Assembly (NCBI RefSeq): GCF_900184225.1
Contig: NZ_FXWZ01000002.1
Coordinates: 974,369 to 1,038,368, forward strand
Source: Brevibacterium ihuae
GTDB taxonomy: Bacteria > Actinomycetota > Actinomycetes > Actinomycetales > Brevibacteriaceae
Length of the DNA stretch: 64,000 bases
Direction: 5' to 3'
Positions 1 through 8,898 of the stretch are shown here, one piece after another. Position numbers and translations under genes: made by a program. Under the pieces are notes generated by a model. It worked only from the letters and a program-made list of their open reading frames with translations, did not search any database and was not told the origin of the DNA. Position 1 is the first letter of the stretch; every line of letters starts with the position of its first letter.

Positions 1-284
1 GGATGATCGACGGCGACGCGCAGCGCGACCATCGCGCCGAGCGACAGCCCGCACACATGGGCACGGTCGATCCCGTCGCGGTCGAGTCCCGCGATGACGT
101 CCTCGGCCGCACGTGCGAACGTCAGCGGCGCCGGGTCCACCGCCGGTTCCGGCACGTCGCTCAGCCCGAGGATCGGGGGCGCGGTGCCGCGGTAGCCCGG
201 CGGAAGATCGGCGAGCACGCGCCGCCAGGAAGCAGGGCCCGCACCGACCCCGTGGAGGAACACGACCTGCTCGCTCTGCGCCAT
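1..284 (-). CDS. alpha/beta hydrolase, 5' part only (runs off the window start)
   Basis: This is the N-terminal 94-95 residues of an alpha/beta-hydrolase-fold enzyme; the rest lies beyond base 1. Visible are the oxyanion-hole HG at residues 11-12 within FLHGVGAGPASW and a nucleophile elbow GLSLG at 79-83, with Ser81 as the expected nucleophile. The catalytic acid and His lie off the window, so the substrate cannot be named. The ATG at 284 has no Shine-Dalgarno. TACACT lies at 297-292 on the minus strand, seven bases upstream, which fits a leaderless transcript. The gene diverges from rmuC. The fold is well supported and the substrate is unknown. Confidence 0.8.
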   Translation of the reverse strand, partial: MAQSEQVVFLHGVGAGPASWRRVLADLPPGYRGTAPPILGLSDVPEPAVDPAPLTFARAAEDVIAGLDRDGIDRAHVCGLSLGAMVALRVAVDH

Positions 285-367
285 GCCCACCAGTGTAGGC
301 AGGACTCACCTGTTCCCACGGGCGTGCTCCCCGACCCCGTGTCCGTGCCTCGTGGGACGCTCGCGGC

Positions 368-1594
368 ATGAACCTCACCGCGCTCCTCATCACCGCAGTC
401 CTCTTCCTCCTCGTCGGTGCCGCGCTCGGATGGCTCGTCGGCGCCGCGCGCACCCGCAGCGGCTACGTCGCCCGGCTCGCCGAGGCGCAGACCGCCGAGC
501 GCCTGCTCAGCGAGCGCACCGCCGCGCTTGAGGCCGACGCCCGGCTCGCGACCGAGCTCACCTCCGCCGTCGGGCCGCTCGCCGCCGGCGTCAGGAGCCT
601 CCACACCGAGGTCGGGCGGCACGATCGTGAGCGGATCGAGCAGATCACCCGACTGAGCACGCAGATCGCCGCCCTCACCGAACAGAACCGGCGTCTGCAG
701 GAATCCACCGGGCGGCTGTCGACCGCGCTCCATTCGACGGCGGCCCGCGGGACGTGGGGAGAGGTCCAGCTCCGGCGGATCGTCGAATACTCCGGCATGC
801 TCCCCCACGTCGACTTCGACACCCAGGTGACCGTGAACCGCGCCGGCGCGGGTGCGCGCGGCTCCCGACCGGACCTCGTCGTGCGCATCCCGGGCGGCGG
901 CACAATCGTCGTCGACGCCAAGACCCCGCTCGCCGCCCGGCTGCGGTCCGGGGACGATGCGACGGCACAGAATGCGGGCGAAACCGCGACCGCAGAGGCA
1001 CGGAGTCCCGGCGACGACCACGCCCGAGCGCTCCTCCGCCACGTCGACCAGCTCGCCTCGAAGGAGTACTGGGCGCTGTTCGACACCGCGCCGGAGTTCG
1101 TCGTGTGCTTCGTGCCCACCGACGGACTGCTCTCCGAGGCCGCGGCCGCCTACCCGCAGCTCGTCGACCGGGCGCTCGCGAAGAACGTCGTGCTCGCCTC
1201 GCCGTCCACCCTGCTCGTCCTCCTCAAGACCGTCGCACTCAACTGGCGCCAGCACGAGATCAGCACCTCGGCGCAAGAGGTCCTGCGGCTGGGCCGCGAA
1301 CTCTACGAGCGGACGGGGCTGCTCGGCGACCGCCTCACCCGGCTGGGTTCGAGCCTCGAGCGGGCCGTGGCCGAGTACAACGGGTTCATCGGCTCCTTCG
1401 AGTCCCGGTTCCTCGTCACCGCACGGAAGTTCCCGGCGACCGGGGTCGTGCACGACGAACTCGCCGCACTCGACGAGCTCGATGGGCAGACACGCGGGAT
1501 CAGTGCGGCCGAGCTCGCCTCTCCCCCGGAGCTCCGCGCCGGCCCGACCCCCTCCGGGTGGGGAGAGGGCCGGGCCGGATCGCAGAGCGCATGA
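368..1594 (+). CDS. rmuC: RmuC-family DNA recombination protein
   Basis: The 408-residue protein has the RmuC layout: an N-terminal membrane anchor (residues 4-25), a coiled coil rich in Glu, Arg, Leu and Gln (about 32-122), then the conserved RmuC domain opening with GTWGE at 128-132 and ending near residue 385. In E. coli RmuC limits certain genome rearrangements; the domain is related to restriction-endonuclease-like nucleases, but its reaction is not settled. The ATG at 368 places the anchor at the extreme N-terminus, as usual for the family. The stop at 1592-1594 directly abuts the stop of the convergent VWA gene, leaving no room for a terminator. Confidence 0.9.
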   Translation: MNLTALLITAVLFLLVGAALGWLVGAARTRSGYVARLAEAQTAERLLSERTAALEADARLATELTSAVGPLAAGVRSLHTEVGRHDRERIEQITRLSTQIAALTEQNRRLQESTGRLSTALHSTAARGTWGEVQLRRIVEYSGMLPHVDFDTQVTVNRAGAGARGSRPDLVVRIPGGGTIVVDAKTPLAARLRSGDDATAQNAGETATAEARSPGDDHARALLRHVDQLASKEYWALFDTAPEFVVCFVPTDGLLSEAAAAYPQLVDRALAKNVVLASPSTLLVLLKTVALNWRQHEISTSAQEVLRLGRELYERTGLLGDRLTRLGSSLERAVAEYNGFIGSFESRFLVTARKFPATGVVHDELAALDELDGQTRGISAAELASPPELRAGPTPSGWGEGRAGSQSA

Positions 1595-3645
1595 TCACGG
1601 TCGAGGCGGCTGCGGAGATTGCGGATCCGAGCCGCGATCATTCCGCTTCCGCCGGCGCAGCACCAGGACGATCGCGACGGCGGCGAGCGTGAGGACGAGG
1701 AGGACCCCGATCCCGATGACGATCATCAGCGGCGAGAAGGCGAACCCGATCGCAGAGTCATCACCGTCGCCGGCCCCGGCACCGTCGTCGCCGGTCTCAC
1801 CGGCGCCCGCGGCGCCCTCGGCGTCGATCGGCTCGCCCACGGTGTCCCAGCTCAGGGTGAAGGCGCCCTCGACCCCTTCGAGCTCGGGGCTGTCGACCGA
1901 CATGCCCACCGCCACGTAGTAGAAGCCGGCCACTCCGGCACTGCCCGGGCCGTCGGCACCGAGCCCGCCCTCGGCACCGTTGCGCGGGTTCACCGGGTAG
2001 GCGGAATTCATCGCGAGGACGGTGCCGACGCTCGCCGTCGAATACGCCCGGCCGTTCTCGCCGGCGACGAACTCCCCGTCGAAGTCCGCCGCGCCGTCCT
2101 CGCCGGGCCGCACCGATTCGACCTCGGCACGGTTGGGGTTGAGCAGCCACATCTGCGGCATGGCGCGCTCGAACGAACCCTCCTCCGGCTCCGGCAGAGT
2201 GACGTCGGCCCGCAGCCGCACCTGCTCGCCGTAGGCCACCGGGATCCGGTAGAACTGGACCTCGCCCGCGAGGATCGGGGCGTGGACCGTCGGCTCGGTG
2301 AGCTCGGGAGCGGTGCTGAACGAGGTGCCGCCGGGCATCGGGGTCCCGGCGTTCGCCGCCCCACCCTGGCCCCCGGACCCGCCTGCAGGTGCCGCGAGGA
2401 AGTCGTGCTGGACGGGCGCGGATGCCGGCTCGGGGAACGTCGACTCGTCGAGAGCCGGCTGGACGACGACACCGAGCTCGAGCGGATAGGCCGTCGCCGC
2501 GGTGTCCGCCGACCCGCCGGTGCGCGACACCGACACGAGGAGCTCGCCCGCCCCGTCGAGGCACGAGGCCTGCGCGTTGTCCGGACCGAGGACGCCGGAA
2601 TCGGCGACGACGGAAGGCGGCACATCCCCGGAGTTCTGCGAGCTCGCCACCGAGTTCGCGAAGACCGAGCAGAACTCGTCATCGGCGCGCTCGATCCTCA
2701 CGGTGAGCCCGTCGAAATCCGTCGAGCTCTGCGTGCTGCGCTGCGGGATCATCGTCCCGCTGACGAGCGCCCGCTCGCCGTCGCCCACCGCGATCCGGTA
2801 CCAGCGGGAGTGCCGGTCTCTCCGGACGCTCCCCCGCCCTCCGGCAGCGAGTCGAGGTACTGGCCGGGCGCCACATCGACGGCCGTCTCCCTCGACTCAC
2901 CGCCGGACACCGGCGTGCCCACGGTGTCGTACCCGGTGAGCGCGGCCCGGGTCGCCGCCTGCATCGCGCCCTCGATGCTCGTCGTGTCCGAGGCGTCCGC
3001 GTAGGTGCCGCTCGTCGCCTCGGCGATGCACTGGAGCTCGTCGCGCGCCTCGTCGTCGACCCGCAGGCCGATGGTGTGGATCTGCAGATCGATCCCCTCG
3101 CCCGCGAGGTCCTCGGCGACCTCGCACGCCGGCGGGGGCGCGCACGTGTCGATGCCGTCGGACAGCAGGACGATCCCGCCCTTCGCGCCGTCGGGCAGCG
3201 CATCCGCCGCCTGCTCCAGAGCTGCGCCGATCGGGGTGTACCCCGACGCGGTAATCCCATCGATCTGCTCGTGAAGCGCCTCCCGGTCCACCGGGCCGAC
3301 CGGATTGAGCAGGGTGATGTCCCGGCACCCCTCGGTCTTCTCCGCATCCGTGCTGCCGGTCTTCGTGCCGTACTCCATGAGTCCGAGCTGTGCGCCGGCG
3401 GGAAGCGCGTCGACGACCGTGCGCGCCGCCTCCTTGGCCGCGTCCATCCGAGTCGTGCCGGAGTCGTCGACATCGGCCGCGGCCATCGAGCCGGAGCCGT
3501 CGATGACCATCATCACCGGCGCCTGTGCACCCCGGTCGGAGGGCTGCGCGCCGGCCACCGGCGGGGCGGAGGGGTCCGCGGTGTCCTGCGCCGCCGCGGG
3601 CACGAGGCCGGTGAGCACGACGGCGAGCATGCTGGTGAGCAGCAC
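1595..3645 (-). pseudogene. VWA-domain membrane-anchored protein, frameshifted and 5'-truncated
   Basis: Read with one correction, this is an extracellular von Willebrand factor A protein. A hydrophobic signal-like segment ends in LVPAAAQ. The VWA domain follows with the MIDAS motif DGSGS and a later LLSDGID. A long beta-rich region and a C-terminal transmembrane helix with an RRRKR tail complete it. The frame breaks at the G5 run at 2831-2835 (minus strand). Adding one G joins YLDSLPEGGG to SVRRDRHSRWYRIAV and then to the rest of the domain. The 5' end is also abnormal: no start precedes the signal segment, which is fused to the glycosyltransferase gene near 3645-3665. A GTG at 3645 or ATG at 3630 might serve. 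Function is unknown; VWA proteins usually bind protein ligands. Confidence 0.7.
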
Positions 3646-4544
3646 GACGAGGAGGGCGTGCGGGCGCCGAGGAGCGTGATCGTGTCGGTGAGCCCGGCCG
3701 CGTCGACGGCGGCGCGGACGGCGTCGAACAGCTCGCCGTCCCCGGCGATCCGCGCCTCCACGGCGACCCCGTCGGCGACGAGGCGGCCGACGGCCTCGAC
3801 GAGATCGAAGAAGCCCTTCTTCTCCACCATCCGGCCCACCGCGGCGATGCGCAGCGGGCGCTCGGCGGACACGGGCTCCGGATCGGTGTAGGGGAAGCGG
3901 TCGAGCTCGAGCCCGTTGTAGACGAGGTGTATGCGGTCGGCGGACTCCGGGTAGCTCCGCCGCAGGTGCTCGAGGTTGTACTCGGAGATCGTGACGATGT
4001 GGTGGGCGCGGGCGACGGTGAGGCCGAGCCGGGCGGCGTCGACGGAGTCGTGGAACAGGTCCTTCGCGTGGGTCGTCACCGAGTACTCGATCCCCGCGAG
4101 GGCTGCTGCGATCTCGGCGGTGCGTCCGGCGAGCGAGCCGAAGTGGGCATGGAGATGGGTGATGCCGCGCTTGGCGGCCGAGCACGCGAGCTCGATCGCC
4201 TGGTGGGCGTCGGCGGCGTCGTAGCCGGCGAGTTCCGGGAGCAGCGCGGCGTAGCGCTCGGCGAACCCGGGGATCGCCGCGGTCGCACGGGCGTACACCT
4301 GCCAGGCGTCGGCGAGCTTGTACGGCTTCGACACGAAGTGCACGGGCGCCTGGACCCGTGCGATCTCCGGGTGGAACCGGGTGTCGGTGGTGGGGCGGAG
4401 CGCGAAGATCTCGAGGTCCTCCCCGGCGTCCTCGCGGGCGAGGATCTCGGTGACGATGAACGTCTCGGAGAAGCGCGGGTAGACCTTGACGACGTAGGCG
4501 GTGCGGCGCTCGGAGGCCGGTCGGACGGTTTCAGCCTGCAGCAT
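3513..4544 (-). CDS. GT4-type glycosyltransferase, C-terminally truncated by a fusion junction
   Basis: The protein starts at ATG 4544 and opens with VVKVYPRFSETFIVTEILARE, the N-terminal signature of WcaL-like family 4 glycosyltransferases. It contains HLHAHFGSLAGRTAEIA and the start of the donor-binding domain (RIAAVGRMVEKKGFFDLVEA). Homology stops at TITLLGA (about base 3663). The frame then runs out of phase through the VWA gene to a stop at 3513, so roughly the last 100 or more residues of a normal enzyme are missing. The gene overlaps the upstream glycosyltransferase by 14 bases, so the two are translationally coupled and probably act in one glycan or glycolipid pathway. As written, the protein should be inactive unless the junction is an assembly error. 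Confidence 0.7.
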   Translation of the reverse strand: MLQAETVRPASERRTAYVVKVYPRFSETFIVTEILAREDAGEDLEIFALRPTTDTRFHPEIARVQAPVHFVSKPYKLADAWQVYARATAAIPGFAERYAALLPELAGYDAADAHQAIELACSAAKRGITHLHAHFGSLAGRTAEIAAALAGIEYSVTTHAKDLFHDSVDAARLGLTVARAHHIVTISEYNLEHLRRSYPESADRIHLVYNGLELDRFPYTDPEPVSAERPLRIAAVGRMVEKKGFFDLVEAVGRLVADGVAVEARIAGDGELFDAVRAAVDAAGLTDTITLLGARTPSSSCCSPACSPSCSPASCPRRRRTPRTPPPRRWPARSPPTGVHRRR

Positions 4545-5876
4545 TGACGACTCCTGAGATCGGTTCGAGCGCGGTGGCTCCGGCGGCGGCCGCCATGACG
4601 ACGGGGGCGGCGAGGGCCGCGGCGGCCGGACGGCCGCGGACCGCGGTGGCGTCCCGCCGCGGTGGGCGGGTGGTGCGCTCGGCGCGGTCGGTGCGCCAGG
4701 CGAGGGTCTGGGCGAGCTCGACGACGTGGTCGAGACCGGCGAGATCGAGTGCGGCCCGGGCGGCCGTCTGGCGTTCGGCCTTCTTCCCGGTGGCGGCGGC
4801 TGCGGCGAGCCACTCCCCGATCGCCTCGGGGGTCGCCTCCGCCGGGTCGAGCATGTCGAGGGCGCCGGCCCGGGCGAGGCCGCGGGCGCGGATGAGCTGT
4901 TCGGCGCGCGGGAGCGTGCGCGGGACGACGAGCGCGGGGGTGTCGGTCGACAGGGTCTCCGCGATGGTGTTGTAGCCGCCCATGGTGATCGCGGCCTCGG
5001 CCCCGACGACATACGCCAGGCCGTCGGACACCTTCGCGGTGACCTTGGTCGCGGGTCCGGCCGCCGCCTCGACCTCGGCGCGCATCGCGGCAGGCATCCG
5101 GGGGCCGGTGACGACGAGGTGCTGCATGCCGTCGGGCACCGGGGCGGCGGCCGCGGCGAGGGCGACCTTCCCGCCGTCGGACCCCCACCGAGCATGGTGA
5201 CGACGAAGGCACGGCGGGCGGCCGGCGACCGGCCGGTGGTCTTCCGGCCCTCGGCGAGCAGACCGGTGTGGTCGACCATGTCGGCGAATGCGGCCGGCAG
5301 CTCACCGGTGGCGAGCGGGTCATGCACCGCGCGATCGCCGTACACCCAGATCCGGTCGAAGAGCTCCGCGACCCGGTCGACGCCGACCTTCTCCCATTCG
5401 GCGCGGGCGACCTCGGGGTCGTCGAGCACCTCGCGCAGGCCGAGCACGAAGGTGACCTCCGGCTTGACGGCCCGGAGCGCGCGGAGCGGCTCGACGAGCT
5501 CGCCGTCCACCCCGAACGCGTGGCGGTCGACGATGACGATGTGGGGGCGGAAGGAATCGAGGGCACCGCCGATGACCGCGGAGCGGATGTCGAAGAGCCG
5601 GTTCGAGCGGACCGCGAGGGTGCGCGGCTCGTACCGGCCCTCGCCCTTGCGGATCCCGGGCACGACGACCCAGTCGAACCCCTCGGGGCACCGGTAGGAG
5701 GTGGCGGTCCGCTCCCCGGTGATGAGGAGGCCGGACACGGTGCGGCCGGTGAGCCCGGGCAGGGAGTCGGCGAGCGCCTGGGCGATCGCGAGGTTGCGAC
5801 GCGCGTGCCCCAGTCCCAGGGAGTCGTGGGAATAGAGCGCGACCCGCAGCTCCTGCGGGCTGTCTGCTGCATTCAT
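4531..5876 (-). pseudogene. MurG-like glycosyltransferase, single-base frameshift
   Basis: The N-terminal part (YSHDSLGLGHARRNLAIAQALA from residue 15) belongs to a family of two-domain GT-B glycosyltransferases distantly like MurG. The C-terminal part carries VVGAEAAITMGGYNTIAETL, a nucleotide-sugar binding region. The halves lie in different frames. The break is at the G5 run read from 5182-5186. Adding one G turns MLGGGPTAGRS into MLGGGSDGGKVALAAAAAPVPDGMQHLVV and restores about 449 residues. The start ATG is 5876 and the stop 4531, overlapping the next glycosyltransferase. The substrate cannot be told. The pattern of one missing G matches the VWA gene nearby and suggests sequencing error rather than decay. 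Confidence 0.75.
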
Positions 5877-5972
5877 GGCGTTCCCTCACGTTTCGGTCCG
5901 GAGACGGGCTCCGGCGGTCGGACCTTGACGTGGAACACGGTATGGACCGTCGATGAAACGCAGATGATATGC

Positions 5973-5992
5973 GGATGAGAACCTTCTCATCC
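5973..5992. promoter_or_regulatory. 20-bp perfect palindrome between ispH and the glycosyltransferase genes
   Basis: GGATGAGAACCTTCTCATCC has 9-base arms around CC. It lies 12 bases past the ispH stop and about 97 bases before the glycosyltransferase start. The two-base centre is too tight for a good RNA hairpin, so a dimeric regulator site is more likely than a terminator. No cognate regulator is identifiable. Confidence 0.4.
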
Positions 5993-6004
5993 GGGGCGGG
6001 CGGG

Positions 6005-7087
6005 TCAGCGCAGCTCGTGCTCCCGGTCCGCCCTGCCCTTCTTGTTCGAGGTCTCCTGCCCGGCGGCCTTGAGGTCCTTCCGCAGCTCGCGCGGCAGGGA
6101 GAACATCAGGTCCTCCTCCGCGGTGCGGACCTCCTCGACGGCGGCGAATCCGTAGTCGGCGAGGAGCCGGAGCAGGTCCTGGACGAGGGTCTCGGGCACG
6201 CTCGCTCCGCTCGTCACCCCGACGGTCGCGACGTCGTGGAACCACGACTCGTCGACCTCGCGGGCGAAGTCGACGCGGTACGCGGCCTTCGCCCCGTGCT
6301 CGAGCGCGACCTCGACGAGCCGCACCGAGTTCGAAGAGTTCGCCGAGCCGACGACGAGCACGAGGTCGGCGTCGGGAGCGACCTTCTTCACTGCGACCTG
6401 GCGGTTCTGGGTGGCGTAGCAGATGTCGTCGCTCGGCGGGTCCTGGAGCGCGGGGAACCGCTCGCGGAGGATATTCACCGTCTCCATCGTCTCGTCGACG
6501 CTCAGCGTGGTCTGCGAGATCCAGACGAGCCTGTCCGGGTCGTCCACGGTGACCGTGCGCGCCTCGGCGGGGTTCTGCACGAGGGTGATGTGGTCCGGGG
6601 CCTCGCCCATCGTGCCCTCGACCTCCTCGTGCCCGGCGTGGCCGACGAGGAGGATCGAGTAGCCGTCGCGCGCGAAGCGCACCGCCTCGCGGTGGACCTT
6701 GGTGACGAGCGGGCAGGTCGCGTCGATCGTCGACAGGCCGAGCTCCGCGGCCTCGCGGTGGACCTGCGGGGACACGCCGTGGGCGGAGAACACGACTCGC
6801 TCGCCGGCGGGCACATCGGACGTCTCGTCGACGAAGATCGCGCCGCGGGCCGACAGGGTGTCGACGACATGGCGGTTGTGGACGATCTCCTTGCGGACGT
6901 ACACCGGGGCGCCGTAGTGGTCGAGCGCGCGCTCGACGGCGATGACCGCGCGGTCCACGCCGGCGCAGTAGCCGCGCGGAGCGGCGAGGAGCACCTTCTT
7001 CTCCGCCCCCTCGGGGGACCGGATCTCGGACGGGTCCAGCCGCTTGCGCGGCATGGCGGGCACGGGAACAGTCACGGTAGAAGTCAC
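6005..7087 (-). CDS. ispH: 4-hydroxy-3-methylbut-2-enyl diphosphate reductase
   Basis: IspH catalyses the last step of the MEP pathway, reducing HMBPP to IPP and DMAPP with an iron-sulfur cluster. All three cluster cysteines are present at Cys41 ([10 protein letters not shown]), Cys125 (DATCPLV) and Cys223 ([10 protein letters not shown]). The conserved SAHGVSP and SQTTLS segments are also present. Length (360 aa) is normal, with an extra charged C-terminal tail. The start is GTG 7087. TAGACT lies at 7099-7094 on the minus strand, six bases upstream, with no Shine-Dalgarno, so the mRNA is probably leaderless. The gene diverges from xseA, the usual actinobacterial arrangement (lytB2 beside xseA in mycobacteria). 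Confidence 0.97.
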   Translation of the reverse strand: MTSTVTVPVPAMPRKRLDPSEIRSPEGAEKKVLLAAPRGYCAGVDRAVIAVERALDHYGAPVYVRKEIVHNRHVVDTLSARGAIFVDETSDVPAGERVVFSAHGVSPQVHREAAELGLSTIDATCPLVTKVHREAVRFARDGYSILLVGHAGHEEVEGTMGEAPDHITLVQNPAEARTVTVDDPDRLVWISQTTLSVDETMETVNILRERFPALQDPPSDDICYATQNRQVAVKKVAPDADLVLVVGSANSSNSVRLVEVALEHGAKAAYRVDFAREVDESWFHDVATVGVTSGASVPETLVQDLLRLLADYGFAAVEEVRTAEEDLMFSLPRELRKDLKAAGQETSNKKGRADREHELR

Positions 7088-7159
7088 CCGATCAGTCTAG
7101 GGAAGGAACCTGAGCGCCTCCACCGAGCACGCGGTCCCGCCCGTGTCCGCGCCGGCCAC

Positions 7160-7187
7160 TAGACTCGGTCCGGACACCGAAGGGAGG
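7160..7187 (+). promoter_or_regulatory. xseA promoter -10 and ribosome-binding site
   Basis: TAGACT at 7160-7165 is a good actinobacterial -10. AGGGAGG at 7181-7187 lies nine bases before ATG 7197. The site decides the xseA start, because an in-frame upstream start at 7143 would lie before the promoter. Confidence 0.6.
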
Positions 7188-7196
7188 GCGGCGATC

Positions 7197-8537
7197 ATGG
7201 CGCAGAGGATCTCGGGCACCCCGGGGACGCTGGGGGCGCAGCCCGCCGCGGAGCGCGCGCGGACCGCGGCGGAGACCACCCCGGACAACCCTTGGCCGCT
7301 CAGCCTGCTCAGCCGCAACATCAAGGCCTACATCGACCGGATGTCCGCGGTGTGGATCGAGGGGCAGGTCATCGAGCTCAACCGGCGCGGCAAGGCGAGC
7401 TATCTCACGCTGCGCGACGTCGACGAGGAGATGTCCCTGCCGGTGCAGGTGTGGAACTCCGTGCTCGACCGGATCGACGCCCCGCTGTTCGAGGGTGCCC
7501 GGGTGGTCGTCAACGTCAAGGCCGACTTCTGGCTCAAGGCCGGTCGGCTGTCCATGCGGGCCAACGACATCCGGCCCGTCGGGCTCGGCGAGCTCCTCGC
7601 CCGCTTGGAGAAGCTCCGTCGCCAGCTCGGCGCGGAGGGCCTGTTCGCCCCCGAGCTCAAGCGGCGGCTGCCGTTCCTGCCGAACCGGATCGGGCTCATC
7701 ACCGGTCGGAACTCCGACGCGGAGAAGGACGTCATGCGCAATGCCGCGCTGCGCTGGCCGGCCGTCGAGTTCGAGGTCCGGAACGTCGCCGTGCAGGGCC
7801 CCGATGCCGTCCCGCAGGTGCGCGCCGCCCTCGCGGAGCTCGACGCCCTGCCGGAGGTCGACGTCATCGTCATCGCCCGCGGCGGGGGCAGCCTCGAGGA
7901 CCTCCTCCCGTTCTCCAACGAGTCCCTCGTCCGTGCGGTCGCCGGCGCGAGCACTCCCGTGGTGTCCGCGATCGGCCACGAGGCGGACCGTCCGATCCTC
8001 GACGAGGTCGCCGACCTCCGCGCCTCCACCCCGACGGACGCCGCGAAGCGGATCGTGCCGGACATCCACGAGGAGCGGATGGGTCTGCTCCAGGCGCGCG
8101 CCTCGCTCGACGGGGCGCTCGAGCGCCTCCTCCATCGGGAGTCCGAGGCGCTCGCCGCGGTCCGCTCCCGGCCCGTGCTCGCCCAGCCCGAATCGATGAT
8201 CACCATCCGCGCCCGGGACGTCGACGCGCTCCGCGCCCGCGCCTGGCAGTCCGGGAATGCGGCGGTGGTCCATGGCTCCGCGCAGATCGAGCACCTGCGC
8301 GCCCAGGTCCGTGCCCTCTCGCCGCGCAATACACTCGCCCGCGGCTACGCGGTGGTGCAGTCCGCGGACGGCACCGCCCTGCGGTCCTCCGCCGAGGTCG
8401 CCGCGGGCCAGGACGTCGATGTCCGGCTCGCGAGCGGAGGCTTCTCCGCCCGCGTCACCGACATCCATCCCGAACCCGTCCGCCACCGGGCGGCCGACCC
8501 CGCACCCCCGCACGAGGAGACCGCGCATGACCGATAG
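7197..8537 (+). CDS. xseA: exodeoxyribonuclease VII large subunit
   Basis: XseA pairs with XseB to form exonuclease VII, which degrades single-stranded DNA to oligonucleotides and helps in repair. The protein has the N-terminal OB fold (WIEGQVIELNRRGKASYLTLRD, about residues 45-65). The catalytic domain contains GLITGRNSDAEKDV and the conserved VIVIARGGGSLEDLLPFSNE, followed by AIGHEADRPILDEVADLRASTPTDAAK. A helical C-terminal region follows. The ATG at 7197 is preferred over an upstream in-frame start because of its Shine-Dalgarno and because it lies after the -10. The 446-aa length is typical. The last 11 bases overlap xseB. Confidence 0.97.
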   Translation: MAQRISGTPGTLGAQPAAERARTAAETTPDNPWPLSLLSRNIKAYIDRMSAVWIEGQVIELNRRGKASYLTLRDVDEEMSLPVQVWNSVLDRIDAPLFEGARVVVNVKADFWLKAGRLSMRANDIRPVGLGELLARLEKLRRQLGAEGLFAPELKRRLPFLPNRIGLITGRNSDAEKDVMRNAALRWPAVEFEVRNVAVQGPDAVPQVRAALAELDALPEVDVIVIARGGGSLEDLLPFSNESLVRAVAGASTPVVSAIGHEADRPILDEVADLRASTPTDAAKRIVPDIHEERMGLLQARASLDGALERLLHRESEALAAVRSRPVLAQPESMITIRARDVDALRARAWQSGNAAVVHGSAQIEHLRAQVRALSPRNTLARGYAVVQSADGTALRSSAEVAAGQDVDVRLASGGFSARVTDIHPEPVRHRAADPAPPHEETAHDR

Positions 8538-8784
8538 CCCGCACACCCCCGACACCCCGGCACCGGACGACGGCGTCGCCGCGCTGAGCTACGAGGAGGC
8601 GCGCGCCGAACTCGTCGACACGGTCACCCGGCTCGAGGCAGGGAATCTGCCGCTCGAGGAATCGCTGCGTCTGTGGGAGCGCGGCGAGGCGCTCGCCGAC
8701 CGGTGCCAGGCGTGGCTCGACGGCGCCCGCGAGAAGCTCGAGACCGCGAAGGCCGCGCGCGAGTCCGCCGACGCCGAGGGCTGA
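8527..8784 (+). CDS. xseB: exodeoxyribonuclease VII small subunit
   Basis: This 85-residue acidic helical protein carries the XseB signature LSYEEARAELVDTVTRLE followed by NLPLEESLRLWERGEALADRCQAWLDGAREKLE. Several copies bind each XseA to form exonuclease VII. The ATG lies inside the end of xseA (11-base overlap), so translation is coupled and subunit ratio is probably set post-transcriptionally. The N-terminal 18 residues are Pro, Thr and Asp rich and probably disordered. No terminator is visible before the next promoter at 8825. Confidence 0.96.
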   Translation: MTDSPHTPDTPAPDDGVAALSYEEARAELVDTVTRLEAGNLPLEESLRLWERGEALADRCQAWLDGAREKLETAKAARESADAEG

Positions 8785-8824
8785 TCTGCACCGCGCGTGC
8801 GGCACGAGGCATGCTTCCACCCCA

Positions 8825-8860
8825 TTGACAGTCTGCTGTCATTGTGACAGTATCCTGTCG
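8825..8860 (+). promoter_or_regulatory. promoter with two tandem MarR-type operators
   Basis: TTGACA at 8825-8830 is a consensus -35. CAGTAT at 8848-8853 lies 17 bases downstream, or TATCCT at 8851-8856 may be the -10. Two palindromes overlay it: TGACAG-N4-CTGTCA at 8826-8841 (perfect) and TGACAG-N4-CTGTCG at 8845-8860 (one mismatch). Their starts are 19 bases apart, nearly two helical turns. The operon they precede encodes its own MarR-family protein, so autorepression is the natural inference. Confidence 0.7.
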
Positions 8861-8898
8861 TTCGAGGAACACCTCCTCGACCAGCGGAAGGAACCGCT

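Noticed and set aside
7143-7196. Upstream in-frame start for xseA
   Set aside because: It lies before the TAGACT -10 at 7160 and lacks a ribosome site, while ATG 7197 has AGGGAGG at good spacing.
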